Counted from the first letter of the stretch, positions 19,786 through 29,723 are shown. The stretch is DNA of 64,000 bases from Pseudalkalibacillus hwajinpoensis (GCF_015234585.1 NZ_JADFCM010000001.1:1426001-1490000), one strand, 5' to 3'. Numbers and translations are program-made. Notes: generated by a model not told the origin, from the sequence alone.

Positions 19786-19813
19786 AAAAACACAGCGAAG
19801 GCTGTGTTTTTCT
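19786..19813 (+). terminator. Terminator of the rph-rdgB-ysnB unit
   Basis: AAAAACACAGC and GCTGTGTTTTT form an 11-bp stem around GAAG. Confidence 0.88.
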
Positions 19814-19879
19814 AGTTTTTCTATTGACATTATTTTTGATATTCGTTATATTAATAAATGTCGCTACAAACTAAACAAT

Positions 19880-19956
19880 GTCCCAGTAGCTCAGTAGGAT
19901 AGAGCAACAGCCTTCTAAGCTGTGGGTCGGGAGTTCGAATCTCTCCTGGGACACCA
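19880..19956 (+). tRNA. tRNA-Arg (anticodon TCT)
   Basis: 77 bases with encoded CCA. The acceptor GTCCCAG pairs with CTGGGAC. The D arm includes AGCTCAGTAGGATAGAGC, the anticodon stem is ACAGC/GCTGT with loop CTTCTAA (anticodon TCT, reads AGA/AGG), and the T loop is TTCGAAT. It is a single tRNA between ysnB and ysoA. Confidence 0.97.
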
Positions 19957-19968
19957 TATCTATAACGT

Positions 19969-20009
19969 AAAGGCATTTATCCTTGTGATAAGATGGCTTT
20001 TTTTTTTAT
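19969..20009 (+). terminator. Terminator of tRNA-Arg
   Basis: AAAGGCATTTATC pairs imperfectly with GATAAGATGGCTTT (one mismatch, one bulge), and about ten T residues follow. Confidence 0.75.
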
Positions 20010-20128
20010 ACTTTGAGCTGTGTGAATGAACGTTGTTGATTTTTGGCTGATTTTCACCATGTGAAAATAAGGTTTCACTTGAATGAGCCCAAAACGACAT
20101 TTCATCAATATAACCTAACATAGCTTGC
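20010..20128 (-). repeat. Dispersed intergenic repeat, copy B (inverted relative to copy A)
   Basis: Read on the minus strand from 20128: AAGCTATGTTAGGTTATA with TTGATGA, matching copy A at about 22 of 24 positions. About 81 bases later comes AAAATCAACAACGTTCATT and a 3' tail like copy A. The middle differs in sequence but also contains a hairpin (TTTTCAC-CAT-GTGAAAA, 20051-20067). It starts right after the tRNA terminator. Confidence 0.6.
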
Positions 20129-20245
20129 ACTTTAATGAGTACGTTCAGAAACGGTGCTGTATTGTGACTTGCTTTCAGGGGAACAATCACGTATCGTAGC
20201 GCTTTACTAATAGAGCGTGTTAAACAACAAACAAGCGGGAATAGA

Positions 20246-20332
20246 ACCTGTAACGTGCTTCAACTTGAGTTTACAGGTGGATACTGATAAACTGATACCT
20301 AATCGTAGCTGCGCCTTTCCTGCTGTAAACTC
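20246..20332 (+). promoter_or_regulatory. Mutually exclusive hairpins upstream of ysoA
   Basis: GAGTTTACAG (20267-20276) is perfectly complementary to CTGTAAACTC (20323-20332). The same bases can instead pair upstream, TTACAGGT (20271-20278) with ACCTGTAA (20246-20253). A short T run follows the second stem. This could be a weak attenuator or simply a terminator-like fold. Function is unproven. The rest of the 360-bp gap holds repeat copy B. Confidence 0.35.
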
Positions 20333-20370
20333 TTTTAATAGAGAATATAAGAGAGTGGAGCGATTACGTC

Positions 20371-21399
20371 ATGGATAAAGAAAAGCATGAGAGGAAAATA
20401 GTTTATTTTCCAAACGTGGCAGGCAAACTTGTCGAAAAAGGAATGGCAGCACTTAAAGCTAAAGAAATTAAAGAGGCACATAAACATTTTAGTCAGCTAC
20501 TTGAAATCGAACCAGATCATCCTCAAGGGAATTTTGGAATGGTCCTAAGCCTGGTTGAAATGGGCGATTTAAAAGAAGCATCTGAACGCTGTGAAACAAT
20601 GATGCAGCAGGGTATCGGGGACTATTACGACATTTTTCAAGTATACATATCAATTTTAGTTCAGCTTGGAAAGTATCAGAATGTAGTTACGATGATCGAA
20701 GCGGTATTGCAAGAAAATCAACTTCCGTCAAATATAGCGGAATCGCTCTATCAGCTATTGCATTTCAGCAGGCAAATGACGAGTTATGATATCGATTCTG
20801 ACGATGAGTTTGAAACTGTCCAAGAGGAAGATGCAGACAAGCTGATTGCTTATTTAGAAAGCGATAAGACGGAAAAACAGTGGTTGGCTATACAGAAACT
20901 GAGCGCTGTTAATGAGAAAAAGTCTATTCCAGTTTATCTTACATATTTAAATGCAACAGATAAGGATCCCCTCCTTAAAAGCCTGGTGTTACAGGTGTTA
21001 AGAGAAAAAGAGTTGAATCAAGAAGTTATCGTACATAAGTTTGGAAGAGAGATTACTGTAAATCCTTCCGAATTGAAGGATATTTTTCTGCAGGACTTTT
21101 CTTTAAGCGTTAAATCGAAACTATCTCATGTGGTGGAACAGAAAAATCCAGCTCTTTTTGAGATGTGTGTGCAAATTTGGTGGCATTATTTGTTCGCCAT
21201 TTCGCCATTTGAGGCCGAACCATCGAACAGTGCTGTTTGGGCGGCAGCTGTTCATAAAGTGGCTTCTGAAATGAATGGTGAAGACTTGTTAAATGAGGAG
21301 CTTAGCGATTATTATGAAGTTAAGTCTTCTGAATTTGAGGTGGCTGCAAATCGGATCATGAACATTGAAAATCAGCCATTTTATCGCCCGTTTGAGTAG
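20371..21399 (+). CDS. ysoA: TPR-repeat protein YsoA
   Basis: 342 residues. The N-terminal third shows tetratricopeptide-type helices: Ala-Leu-Lys-Ala-Lys-Glu-Ile-Lys-Glu-Ala-His-Lys-His-Phe, then Gly-Asn-Phe-Gly-Met-Val-Leu-Ser-Leu-Val-Glu-Met-Gly. TPRs mediate protein contacts. No enzymatic motif, signal peptide or membrane segment is visible. The middle and C-terminal parts look helical with HEAT-like character. Position between the tRNA and tig matches YsoA, whose function is unknown. The ATG follows GAGTGGAGCG, a modest ribosome-binding site. Confidence 0.8.
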   Translation: MDKEKHERKIVYFPNVAGKLVEKGMAALKAKEIKEAHKHFSQLLEIEPDHPQGNFGMVLSLVEMGDLKEASERCETMMQQGIGDYYDIFQVYISILVQLGKYQNVVTMIEAVLQENQLPSNIAESLYQLLHFSRQMTSYDIDSDDEFETVQEEDADKLIAYLESDKTEKQWLAIQKLSAVNEKKSIPVYLTYLNATDKDPLLKSLVLQVLREKELNQEVIVHKFGREITVNPSELKDIFLQDFSLSVKSKLSHVVEQKNPALFEMCVQIWWHYLFAISPFEAEPSNSAVWAAAVHKVASEMNGEDLLNEELSDYYEVKSSEFEVAANRIMNIENQPFYRPFE

Positions 21400-21493
21400 A
21401 AATACATGGAAATAGAATGTTTTGCCTTGCGATCATTCGGGAACATGGGTAAGCTGTACTATGGTTACGCGGTTTACAATCATACCGTATGTG

Positions 21494-21521
21494 TTGAAAA
21501 GTAACTGTTCTATGTTATAAT
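21494..21521 (+). promoter_or_regulatory. SigA-type promoter of tig
   Basis: TTGAAA (21494-21499), 16-bp spacer, perfect TATAAT (21516-21521). The implied leader is about 130 bases. Confidence 0.75.
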
Positions 21522-21560
21522 AAAATGGTTGCAAACCCATATTTACTAGTAAAAGAGACC

Positions 21561-21614
21561 GTTTAAAAGACAGCAGACGCTTTTATACTCCAAAAGGCGT
21601 CATCTTTTTTAAAC
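21561..21614 (+). promoter_or_regulatory. Terminator-like hairpin in the tig leader
   Basis: GACGCTTTT and AAAAGGCGTC (21576-21601) form a stem with one bulge, followed by ATC and six T residues. The outer arms GTTTAAAAGA (21561-21570) and TCTTTTTTAAAC (21603-21614) can extend the stem, and that pairing takes up the T run. It lies between promoter and start codon, which suggests attenuation or an mRNA-stabilising 5' structure. Confidence 0.5.
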
Positions 21615-21658
21615 GCTCGATTAGTGGAAATATATTTATTGTTGGAGGTAATGTGTAA

Positions 21659-22951
21659 ATGACTGCAAATTGGGAAAAGCTTGAAGGTAATCAGGGCGTT
21701 CTTACAGTAGAAGTAGACGCTACTGAGGTTAATAGTGCGCTGGACGAAGCGTTCAAAAAAGTCGTAAAACAGGTTAATGTACCTGGATTCCGTAAAGGTA
21801 AAATGCCACGCTCTCTTTTCGAAAAGCGTTTTGGTGTAGAATCTCTTTATCAAGATGCTCTTGATATTATTCTTCCTAAAGCTTATTCAGAAGCTATCGA
21901 TGAATCTGGTATCGAGCCAGTTGATCGTCCGGAAGTAGACGTGGAGCAAATGGAAAAAGGTCAAAACTTGATCTTCAAAGCAACAGTAACTGTTAAGCCT
22001 GAAGTAAAACTTGGCGAATACAAAGGTCTTGAAGTTGAAGAACAAGAGACAAGCGTTACAGATGAAGAAGTGGAAGCAGAGCTTAAGTCACTTCAAGAAA
22101 AGCAAGCTGAGCTTGTTGTTGTTGAAGATGGAGAACTTCAAGAAGGCGATACAGCAGTAATCGACTTCGAAGGTTTCCTTGGTGAAGAACCATTTGAAGG
22201 TGGACAAGGCGACAACTATTCATTAGAAATTGGTTCAAACACTTTCATTCCTGGCTTTGAAGAGCAACTAATTGGTGAGAAAGCTGGTGCTGAGAAGGAA
22301 GTAACAGTTACTTTCCCTGAAGAGTATCATGCTGAGAATCTTGCTGGTCAAGAAGCAACATTCAAAGTTAAAATTCACGACATTAAGCGTAAAGAACTTC
22401 CTGAGCTTGATGATGAGTTCGCTAAAGATGTAAACGAAGAAGTAGAATCACTTGATGAGCTTAAGAAAACAACGAAAGAAAATCTTGAGAAACAAAAAGC
22501 AGAAGATGCTGATGTTCAAAAGAAAGACACGTTGATTGAAAAAGCTACTGAAAACAGCGAGATTGACCTTCCATCCGCTATGGTAGATGCAGAAGTTGAC
22601 CGCATGCTTCAAGAATTTGAACAGCGTCTTCAACAACAAGGTATGAACCTTGAAATGTACTACCAATTCTCTGGTCAGGATGAAAAAGCACTTCGTGAGC
22701 AAATGCAAGAAGACGGTGAAAAGCGCGTGCGTACTAACCTAACTCTTGAAGCAATTGCTGAAGCTGAAAATGTGGAAGTTTCTGAAGAAGAAGTGAATGA
22801 AGAACTTTCTAAAATGGCTGCAATGTACAACATGGAAGAAGAACAAATTCGTTCAATGCTTACTATGCAGGGTGGCACTGATGCACTTAAAGGTGACCTA
22901 CGCATCCGTAAAGCAATCGATGTTCTTGTAGACAACAGTAAAAAAGCTTAA
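21659..22951 (+). CDS. tig: Trigger factor
   Basis: 430 residues. Ribosome-associated chaperone and peptidyl-prolyl isomerase. The N-terminal ribosome-docking signature Gly-Phe-Arg-Lys-Gly-Lys-Met-Pro is at residues 42-50. The FKBP-type PPIase domain spans about 150-245 ([10 protein letters not shown]). The C-terminal helical arms form the substrate cradle. The start follows TTGGAGGTAATGTGTAA. It is followed by clpX on a separate promoter, as in B. subtilis. Confidence 0.97.
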   Translation: MTANWEKLEGNQGVLTVEVDATEVNSALDEAFKKVVKQVNVPGFRKGKMPRSLFEKRFGVESLYQDALDIILPKAYSEAIDESGIEPVDRPEVDVEQMEKGQNLIFKATVTVKPEVKLGEYKGLEVEEQETSVTDEEVEAELKSLQEKQAELVVVEDGELQEGDTAVIDFEGFLGEEPFEGGQGDNYSLEIGSNTFIPGFEEQLIGEKAGAEKEVTVTFPEEYHAENLAGQEATFKVKIHDIKRKELPELDDEFAKDVNEEVESLDELKKTTKENLEKQKAEDADVQKKDTLIEKATENSEIDLPSAMVDAEVDRMLQEFEQRLQQQGMNLEMYYQFSGQDEKALREQMQEDGEKRVRTNLTLEAIAEAENVEVSEEEVNEELSKMAAMYNMEEEQIRSMLTMQGGTDALKGDLRIRKAIDVLVDNSKKA

Positions 22952-22978
22952 TACAAGCTATTAGATTGGCTTATTTGA

Positions 22979-23007
22979 AACAAGGCGCTTAATCGCGCCT
23001 TGTTTTT
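22979..23007 (+). terminator. Terminator of tig
   Basis: AACAAGGCGC and GCGCCTTGTT form a perfect 10-bp stem with loop TTAATC, followed by T residues. The 270 bases from here to clpX hold the clpX promoter and small hairpins in its leader (ATTACT/AGTAAT near 23180). Confidence 0.92.
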
Positions 23008-23123
23008 ACAAAAAGAAGTAGTAATGAAATGAAACAAATTTGCTAAACATAGTAGTAAGACAAAGAACTTGATACATAATAAGCTTTAAAGAGTCGTTTT
23101 ATTTCGTATCCTTTTGCGTTATA

Positions 23124-23132
23124 TGATACAAT
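23124..23132 (+). promoter_or_regulatory. Extended -10 promoter of clpX
   Basis: TGATACAAT is an extended -10 (TGn plus TACAAT at 23127-23132). The -35 region is poor. The leader to clpX is about 140 bases. Confidence 0.55.
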
Positions 23133-23278
23133 TTCATTACATAAATAGGATGAGAAACCAGTGGTGGATGCCCGTTAAGATTACTTCATGAGTAATTAAA
23201 GTTCAATTGGACTGACGGAGTTCCTTTGCAGATAGACCTACTCGGATTTCATCGAGATCAAAGGTTAGGGGTGAATTC

Positions 23279-24553
23279 ATGTTTAAATTTAACGATGAAA
23301 AAGGACAACTTAAATGTTCTTTCTGTGGTAAAACGCAGGATCAAGTCCGTAAGTTAGTAGCAGGACCAGGTGTTTATATCTGTGATGAGTGTATTGAATT
23401 ATGCACTGAAATCGTTGAAGAAGAACTTGGAACTGAAGAAGAGGTGGACTTTAAAGAAGTACCGAAGCCTCATGAAATTTGCCAAATTCTTGATGACTAT
23501 GTCATTGGGCAGGAAAAGGCGAAAAAATCACTTTCAGTAGCCGTTTATAATCACTATAAGCGTATTAATGCATCATCTAAACCTGATGATGTTGAGCTTG
23601 CGAAAAGTAATATTGCACTAATTGGACCAACAGGGAGCGGTAAAACGCTTCTCGCACAAACGCTAGCTAGAATTCTGAATGTGCCTTTTGCTATTGCGGA
23701 TGCTACGTCATTAACTGAAGCTGGGTATGTTGGGGAAGATGTTGAGAATATTCTTCTTAAACTCATTCAAGCTGCAGATTACGATGTAGAAAAAGCTGAA
23801 AAAGGGATCATCTACATTGATGAAATTGATAAGGTAGCTCGTAAATCTGAGAATCCTTCTATTACACGTGATGTTTCTGGTGAAGGTGTTCAGCAAGCGC
23901 TACTCAAAATTCTTGAAGGTACAACTGCTAGTGTGCCTCCGCAAGGTGGACGTAAGCATCCTCATCAAGAATTTATTCAAATTGATACAACAAACATTCT
24001 CTTCATTTGCGGGGGAGCGTTTGATGGAATTGAACAAATTATCAAGCGTCGTCTTGGTAAGAAAATTATTGGATTTAGTGGCGAAGCAAAACAAGAAGAT
24101 CTTAAACCAGGTGAATACCTAGGTAAGGTTCTTCCTGAAGACCTCCTTCGTTTTGGACTGATTCCTGAATTTATTGGCCGTCTTCCGGTTATTGGAAGCC
24201 TTGAGCCTCTAGATGAAGAAGCACTAGTAGAAATTCTTACAAAACCTAAGAATGCATTAGTGAAGCAATATCAAAAACTTCTTGAACTTGACGATGTTGA
24301 ACTGGAGTTTGAAGATGATGCACTAGTAGAAATTGCGAAACAAGCAATTGAAAGAAAAACTGGTGCACGTGGACTTCGTTCGATTATTGAAGGAATTATG
24401 CTTGATGTTATGTATGACCTTCCTGCTCGTGAAGAGATTAAGAAGTGCGTACTGTCAGCTTCTACAGTAAGTGAGAAGACTACGCCTAAATTGATTCTTG
24501 AAGATGGTTCTGTTATCGACGAAGATAAGAAATCACCTAAAGAAAGTGCATAA
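23279..24553 (+). CDS. clpX: ATP-dependent Clp protease ATPase subunit ClpX
   Basis: 424 residues. AAA+ unfoldase that feeds substrates to ClpP. The N-terminal zinc-binding domain has four cysteines (Cys-Ser-Phe-Cys and Cys-Asp-Glu-Cys). Walker A is Gly-Pro-Thr-Gly-Ser-Gly-Lys-Thr, Walker B is Ile-Ile-Tyr-Ile-Asp-Glu-Ile-Asp-Lys, and the Ile-Gly-Phe loop that docks on ClpP is near residue 262. The start follows GTTAGGGGTGAATTC. It is monocistronic between two terminators. Confidence 0.97.
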   Translation: MFKFNDEKGQLKCSFCGKTQDQVRKLVAGPGVYICDECIELCTEIVEEELGTEEEVDFKEVPKPHEICQILDDYVIGQEKAKKSLSVAVYNHYKRINASSKPDDVELAKSNIALIGPTGSGKTLLAQTLARILNVPFAIADATSLTEAGYVGEDVENILLKLIQAADYDVEKAEKGIIYIDEIDKVARKSENPSITRDVSGEGVQQALLKILEGTTASVPPQGGRKHPHQEFIQIDTTNILFICGGAFDGIEQIIKRRLGKKIIGFSGEAKQEDLKPGEYLGKVLPEDLLRFGLIPEFIGRLPVIGSLEPLDEEALVEILTKPKNALVKQYQKLLELDDVELEFEDDALVEIAKQAIERKTGARGLRSIIEGIMLDVMYDLPAREEIKKCVLSASTVSEKTTPKLILEDGSVIDEDKKSPKESA

Positions 24554-24557
24554 TTTC

Positions 24558-24590
24558 AAAGCCAATCGCCTGTGGGTGATTGGCTTTTTT
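24558..24590 (+). terminator. Terminator of clpX
   Basis: AAAGCCAATC and GATTGGCTTT form a 10-bp stem ending in T6. Confidence 0.9.
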
Positions 24591-24684
24591 GTGAGATGCC
24601 CTATCCAATTTGTGGATTGCCGGTTTATGGAACGAAACCTCAGGAGATACTAGTTCTATTGATCAATCTTCAGGAGGTAGGAGT

Positions 24685-26352
24685 ATGAATTGGACAGGGA
24701 TAGCACTAGCGATACAATTATTTTTTGGAATAGTGATCGGATTGTATTTCTGGAATTTGCTTCGGAATCAGCGAACCCAGAAAGTTTCAATAGATAAAGA
24801 ATCGCGAAAAGAAATGGAGCATTTACGTCGATTAAGAAGTATTTCGCTAAGCGAACCGCTATCAGAACGTATTCGGCCAACTGGGTTTTCTGAGATTGTT
24901 GGTCAAGAAGAAGGGATTCGTACGTTAAGAGCCGCCATCTGTGGACCTAATCCGCAGCACGTGATTATATATGGACCGCCTGGGGTAGGCAAGACAGCGG
25001 CCGCCCGCCTCGTTCTAGAGGAAGCTAAGCGAAACCGTGGAACGCCTTTCAAAAATTCAGCCGTTTTTGTAGAACTAGATGCTACTACGGCACGCTTTGA
25101 TGAAAGAGGAATTGCTGACCCTTTAATTGGTTCTGTTCACGACCCTATTTATCAAGGTGCGGGAGCTATGGGGCAGGCAGGCATTCCTCAGCCAAAGCAA
25201 GGAGCTGTTACGAATGCGCATGGAGGGATCCTCTTTATTGATGAAATTGGAGAGCTTCATCCCATTCAAATGAACAAGCTGCTAAAAGTTCTAGAGGATC
25301 GAAAAGTGTATCTTGAGAGTGCTTATTATAATGAAGAAAATACAAATATCCCCAACCATATACACGATATTTTCCAAAATGGATTACCAGCAGATTTTAG
25401 AATGATTGGAGCGACTACGAGAACTCCAGAAGATATTCCGCCGGCCATTCGTTCTAGATGTATGGAAGTTTATTTCCGTGAGCTGAGCCAGGAAGAAATC
25501 GCTCGTATAGCGACTAGAGCAGCGAAGAAATTAAACCTTACGCTCGATAACGATGGTATTGAGCGGGTTAGTCGCTATGCTAGAAATGGTCGTGAAGCGG
25601 TTAACTTAATGCAAATTGCGGCAGGACTGGCGATTACAGAAAATAGAGGAAGCATTACTGCGGCCGATATGGAATGGGTCATCCATGCCAGTCGACTTAC
25701 GCCAAGACCAGAAAGAAAAATCCCTCTTTCCCCAGCAACAGGTGTTGTTAATGGGCTCGCAGTTTATGGACCAAACATGGGAGCTTTACTTGAAATTGAA
25801 GTGACAGCCGTTAAAGGGAAACTAGAAAAAGAAGGCTCTGTTACTATTACAGGTATTGTTGAGGAAGAAAGCATCGGGAATCAGTCAAAGTCGATCCGAA
25901 GAAAGAGCCTTGCGAAATCTTCTGTTGAAAACGTTATGACCGTATTAAAATCGATGGGGCTACCAGTGGGGGCTTATCATCTACATATTAACTTTCCTGG
26001 AGGTGTTCCTGTAGATGGTCCCTCAGCAGGGGTTGCTATTGCGACAGGTATATACTCTGCTGTTAAGGGAAGTCCTGTTAATCATAAAGTTGCAATGACT
26101 GGTGAAATTAGCATTCATGGGTTTGTTAAACCTGTCGGGGGCGTTTTTGCCAAAGTAACAGCTGCACGGGATGCTGGTGCTGAATTAGTCCTCATCCCAT
26201 ATGAGAATAATGAAGAAATGCTGAAAGTCATAAAAGGTATTACTGTAGTACCGGTAAAACATCTGTCAGAAGTATTTGACGCAGCCTTTATGATTGAAAA
26301 AGCGCAAGAATTTCCTTCCATTGTAATAGGAAAATCCCAGCCCGGAAGTTAG
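24685..26352 (+). CDS. lonB: Membrane-anchored ATP-dependent protease LonB
   Basis: 555 residues. One N-terminal membrane segment (about residues 5-25) is followed by an AAA+ domain with Gly-Pro-Pro-Gly-Val-Gly-Lys-Thr and Leu-Phe-Ile-Asp-Glu-Ile-Gly-Glu. The C-terminal Lon protease domain has the catalytic Ser in Asp-Gly-Pro-Ser-Ala-Gly and a Lys in Val-Phe-Ala-Lys-Val. In B. subtilis LonB is a forespore protein under SigF. I found no convincing SigF promoter here. ATG 24685 follows AGGAGGTAGGAGT and starts right before the membrane helix. An upstream start at 24610 is rejected. Confidence 0.95.
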   Translation: MNWTGIALAIQLFFGIVIGLYFWNLLRNQRTQKVSIDKESRKEMEHLRRLRSISLSEPLSERIRPTGFSEIVGQEEGIRTLRAAICGPNPQHVIIYGPPGVGKTAAARLVLEEAKRNRGTPFKNSAVFVELDATTARFDERGIADPLIGSVHDPIYQGAGAMGQAGIPQPKQGAVTNAHGGILFIDEIGELHPIQMNKLLKVLEDRKVYLESAYYNEENTNIPNHIHDIFQNGLPADFRMIGATTRTPEDIPPAIRSRCMEVYFRELSQEEIARIATRAAKKLNLTLDNDGIERVSRYARNGREAVNLMQIAAGLAITENRGSITAADMEWVIHASRLTPRPERKIPLSPATGVVNGLAVYGPNMGALLEIEVTAVKGKLEKEGSVTITGIVEEESIGNQSKSIRRKSLAKSSVENVMTVLKSMGLPVGAYHLHINFPGGVPVDGPSAGVAIATGIYSAVKGSPVNHKVAMTGEISIHGFVKPVGGVFAKVTAARDAGAELVLIPYENNEEMLKVIKGITVVPVKHLSEVFDAAFMIEKAQEFPSIVIGKSQPGS

Positions 26353-26371
26353 GGGGCGGGGATTTTCTTTG
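26331..26371 (+). terminator. Terminator of lonB
   Basis: AAAATCCC with GCCC pairs with GGGC and GGGATTTT across the lonB stop, followed by a T-rich tract. The remaining 235 bases before lonA hold its promoter and the palindrome AGCTA-ACA-TAGCT at 26416-26428. Confidence 0.75.
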
Positions 26372-26494
26372 TGCATTGAAGAAAAGTCAAAGAAAAACGT
26401 GAAATAAATTAGATCAGCTAACATAGCTAAAAAAGACTGCCAGGCGCGTTTTTCTATTGTAAGTAAGTTTTTTTGGAGTTTGAGCAGGGATGAT

Positions 26495-26524
26495 TAGACA
26501 AGTAGAAGAAACTTAGGATACAAT
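26495..26524 (+). promoter_or_regulatory. Probable promoter of lonA
   Basis: TAGACA (26495-26500), 18-bp spacer, TACAAT (26519-26524), about 80 bp before the start codon. Confidence 0.55.
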
Positions 26525-26605
26525 GAAGTACAACTTATCAATAGAATAAGCTCGGATAATTGCGAATCATAACGTTTTTTAGTTTGTTGTCTGGAGGTGC
26601 CGTGA

Positions 26606-28927
26606 TTGAAGAATGAACATAAAACATTGCCATTGCTGCCTTTAAGAGGTTTGCTTGTTTACCCATCAATGGTTTTACATCTTGATGTAGGACGTGAGAA
26701 GTCTGTACAAGCACTTGAGAAGGTAATGATGGATGACCAGAAAATTTTTCTATCTACACAAAAAGAGGTGGAAATTGAAACACCTGAAGTAAAAGATATC
26801 TACGAGATTGGAACACTTGCAACGGTTAAGCAAATGCTGAAATTGCCAAATGGCACAATAAGAGTGCTTGTTGAAGGGCTCCAACGAGGAAAAATTGTAG
26901 AATTTAAAGATACAGAAGAGTTTTATGAGGTTGAAGTAGAGCAAATTAATGAAAGCGCAGATAAGAACGTTGAAGAAGAGGCATTAATGCGAACAGTTCT
27001 TGATTTATTTGAACAATACATTAAAGTTTCTAAGAAAGTGACCGCGGAAACATTTGCTTCTGTAAGTGATATCGAGCAGCCCGGACGGCTTGCTGATATT
27101 ATTGCTTCTCATCTTTCATTAAAGATTCGCCAAAAGCAAGAAATTCTAGAAACCTATAGTTCACAAGAACGATTAAATAAGCTGATTGAAATTCTTCAAA
27201 ATGAAAAAGATGTAATCGATCTTGAAAAGAAAATTGGTCAGCGTGTAAAACGGTCGATGGAGAAAACACAAAAAGAGTATTATCTTCGCGAACAAATGAA
27301 GGCGATTCAAAACGAACTGGGTGAAAAAGAAGGTAAAACTGGTGAGATCGCAACACTGAAAGAGAAAATTGAAGAAGCGGATATGCCTGAATCCGTTCAA
27401 GAAATGGCGTATAAAGAGCTTGATCGGTATGAGAAAATTCCGCAAAGCTCTGCTGAAAGTTCTGTTATTCGTAATTATATTGATTGGTTAATTCAAGTAC
27501 CCTGGTCAAAAGAAACGACGGATAACCTAGATATTAATCATGCAGAAAAGATTCTGGATGAAGATCATTACGGTCTTGAGAAAGTAAAAGAACGTGTGCT
27601 AGAATATCTTGCTGTTCAGCAACTCACCAAATCTCTCAAAGGACCAATTCTTTGTCTTGTTGGACCACCTGGTGTAGGGAAAACATCACTTGCAAGATCT
27701 GTCGCTCGTTCCATTGGACGAGAGTTTGTGCGAATTTCTCTTGGTGGTGTGCGTGACGAGGCTGAAATACGAGGTCATCGTAGAACCTATGTTGGAGCTA
27801 TGCCAGGTCGAATCATCAGAGGGATGAAAAAAGCAGGCACTGTTAACCCTGTTTTTCTATTAGATGAAATCGATAAAATGTCTAATGACTTCCGTGGTGA
27901 TCCATCATCTGCCTTATTGGAAGTGCTTGATCCGCAACAAAACAACACATTTAGTGATCACTATATTGAAGAGCCGTATGATCTGTCGAAAGTGATGTTC
28001 GTAACAACAGCTAATAATCTTGCAACGATACCGGAACCACTTCTTGATCGTATGGAAGTCATTCAAATTGCAGGGTACACTGAAATTGAAAAAGTGAATA
28101 TTGCTAAGAATTATCTTGTACCAAGACAGCTTGAAGAGCACGGATTGAAAAAAGGTAATCTTCAGCTCAGAGAAGAGAGTCTTTATAAGCTTGTGCGTCA
28201 CTATACGAGAGAAGCTGGTGTTCGTAATCTTGAGCGCCAAATTGCTACGGTTTGTCGAAAAGCAACGAAATTAATTGTTTCAGGTAAGAAAAAACGCGTT
28301 ATTGTTACTGAAACTATGCTTGAAGAGCTGCTTGGACATCCGAAATTTCGTTATGGTGAAGCTGAGAAGGAAGATCAAATTGGAACGGCCACGGGTCTAG
28401 CTTATACGACGGCTGGTGGAGACACCCTTGCTATTGAAGTTTCCCTATCACCTGGTAAAGGTAAGCTCATATTAACAGGGAAACTTGGCGATGTGATGAA
28501 AGAATCAGCTCAAGCTGCGTTTAGTTATATTCGCTCTAAGTCAGAAGAGCTATCCATTGACCCGTCGTTCCATGAGTCGAACGACATTCATATTCACGTA
28601 CCAGAAGGGGCTACTCCAAAAGATGGTCCATCAGCAGGGATTACAATTGCCACGGCTCTTGTATCAGCATTAACAGGCAAGGCTGTTCGAAGAGATGTAG
28701 GGATGACCGGTGAGATTACGTTACGTGGACGTGTTCTGCCGATTGGTGGACTTAAAGAAAAATCGCTTAGTGCGCATCGAGCTGGTTTAACCACTATCAT
28801 CATGCCAAAGGAAAATGAAAAAGATCTGGATGATATTCCAGAAAGCATTCGCAAAGATTTAACATTCCTTCCAGTCTCACATTTGGATGAAGTGTTAAAA
28901 ACCGCACTTGTGGGGGAGAATAAATGA
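26606..28927 (+). CDS. lonA: ATP-dependent protease LonA
   Basis: 773 residues. Soluble Lon protease for damaged and regulatory proteins. The N-terminal substrate-binding domain (Leu-Pro-Leu-Leu-Pro-Leu-Arg-Gly) is followed by AAA+ motifs Gly-Pro-Pro-Gly-Val-Gly-Lys-Thr and Val-Phe-Leu-Leu-Asp-Glu-Ile-Asp-Lys. The protease domain has the Ser-Lys dyad in Pro-Lys-Asp-Gly-Pro-Ser-Ala-Gly and Gly-Leu-Lys-Glu-Lys. It starts at TTG 26606, 6 bp after GGAGGTG. The nearby GTG is out of frame. It overlaps engB by four bases. Confidence 0.97.
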   Translation: MKNEHKTLPLLPLRGLLVYPSMVLHLDVGREKSVQALEKVMMDDQKIFLSTQKEVEIETPEVKDIYEIGTLATVKQMLKLPNGTIRVLVEGLQRGKIVEFKDTEEFYEVEVEQINESADKNVEEEALMRTVLDLFEQYIKVSKKVTAETFASVSDIEQPGRLADIIASHLSLKIRQKQEILETYSSQERLNKLIEILQNEKDVIDLEKKIGQRVKRSMEKTQKEYYLREQMKAIQNELGEKEGKTGEIATLKEKIEEADMPESVQEMAYKELDRYEKIPQSSAESSVIRNYIDWLIQVPWSKETTDNLDINHAEKILDEDHYGLEKVKERVLEYLAVQQLTKSLKGPILCLVGPPGVGKTSLARSVARSIGREFVRISLGGVRDEAEIRGHRRTYVGAMPGRIIRGMKKAGTVNPVFLLDEIDKMSNDFRGDPSSALLEVLDPQQNNTFSDHYIEEPYDLSKVMFVTTANNLATIPEPLLDRMEVIQIAGYTEIEKVNIAKNYLVPRQLEEHGLKKGNLQLREESLYKLVRHYTREAGVRNLERQIATVCRKATKLIVSGKKKRVIVTETMLEELLGHPKFRYGEAEKEDQIGTATGLAYTTAGGDTLAIEVSLSPGKGKLILTGKLGDVMKESAQAAFSYIRSKSEELSIDPSFHESNDIHIHVPEGATPKDGPSAGITIATALVSALTGKAVRRDVGMTGEITLRGRVLPIGGLKEKSLSAHRAGLTTIIMPKENEKDLDDIPESIRKDLTFLPVSHLDEVLKTALVGENK

Positions 28928-29505
28928 AAGTAACGAAATCAGATTTTATAATTAGTGCTGTTAAGCCAGAGCAATATCCTGTAGATGGTTTACCTGAGAT
29001 TGGCTTAGCTGGCCGATCTAACGTAGGGAAATCTTCTCTTATTAACACGCTAATTAATCGAAAGAATCTTGCTAGAACATCACAAAGACCTGGTAAAACC
29101 CAAACGCTTAATTTTTATTTGATTAATGAGCTTTTGTATTTTGTGGATGTTCCTGGTTATGGCTTTGCTAAAGTATCCAAGAAAGAAAGAGATGCCTGGG
29201 GGCGTATGATTGAGACTTATTTAACTGATCGAGATCAGCTTAAAGCGGTCATTCAAATTGTTGATTTACGTCACTCTCCATCTAATGATGATGTCGTGAT
29301 GTACGATTGGTTAAAGCACTATGAAATACCAGTAATTGTTGTAGCGACGAAATCGGATAAAATCCCTAAAGGAAAATGGGATAAACATTTAAAAGTCGTT
29401 AACCAGACGCTGAAAATTGAACCATCCGACAAACTCGTCACGTTTTCTTCTCATACTGGACAAGGTAAAGAAAATGTATGGGGTGCAATTAAATCTTATT
29501 TGTAG
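28924..29505 (+). CDS. engB: Ribosome-biogenesis GTPase EngB/YsxC
   Basis: 193 residues. Small essential GTPase for 50S subunit assembly. G1 is Gly-Arg-Ser-Asn-Val-Gly-Lys-Ser-Ser, G3 is Asp-Val-Pro-Gly-Tyr-Gly-Phe and G4 is Thr-Lys-Ser-Asp. The start overlaps the lonA stop (ATGA), so translation is likely coupled. A terminator follows directly. Confidence 0.96.
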   Translation: MKVTKSDFIISAVKPEQYPVDGLPEIGLAGRSNVGKSSLINTLINRKNLARTSQRPGKTQTLNFYLINELLYFVDVPGYGFAKVSKKERDAWGRMIETYLTDRDQLKAVIQIVDLRHSPSNDDVVMYDWLKHYEIPVIVVATKSDKIPKGKWDKHLKVVNQTLKIEPSDKLVTFSSHTGQGKENVWGAIKSYL

Positions 29506-29510
29506 TTATC

Positions 29511-29537
29511 AAGCCCGGTCAATAGATCGGGTTTTTC
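29511..29537 (+). terminator. Terminator of lonA-engB
   Basis: CCCGGTC and GATCGGG form a stem with one G-U pair and an AATA loop, followed by T5. Confidence 0.85.
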
Positions 29538-29693
29538 TTTATGGTTATTTTTCAGATAATTAGCAATTTAAGGTTTTCAATTCAAATAGAAAGGGAATGG
29601 AAATAAAATGAAGGAAACAGAAGGATATAGAGGCTGGTTTTCTGTTATCCGCTCTTAGGGGGAATTAGGAGGTGTACAAGCCGCAAGTCAGAA

Positions 29694-29723
29694 TTGAAAG
29701 AAATGTCTAAAAATTGGTATTAT
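29694..29723 (+). promoter_or_regulatory. Probable promoter of the amino acid ABC transporter operon
   Basis: TTGAAA (29694-29699), 18-bp spacer, TATTAT (29718-29723). It lies 65 bp before the first gene. Confidence 0.5.

Noticed and set aside
19960..20190. Minus-strand open frame of 76 codons downstream of tRNA-Arg
   Set aside because: It lies on repeat copy B and the tRNA terminator, has no ribosome-binding site, and copy A has no equivalent continuous frame.
26367..26400. CtsR operator before lonA
   Set aside because: Only one partial AGTCAAA-like heptad is present. The tandem repeat needed for CtsR is missing.
29608..29658. 16-residue leader peptide before the amino acid ABC operon
   Set aside because: Weak ribosome-binding site, upstream of the likely promoter, and no run of regulatory codons or attenuator hairpin nearby.
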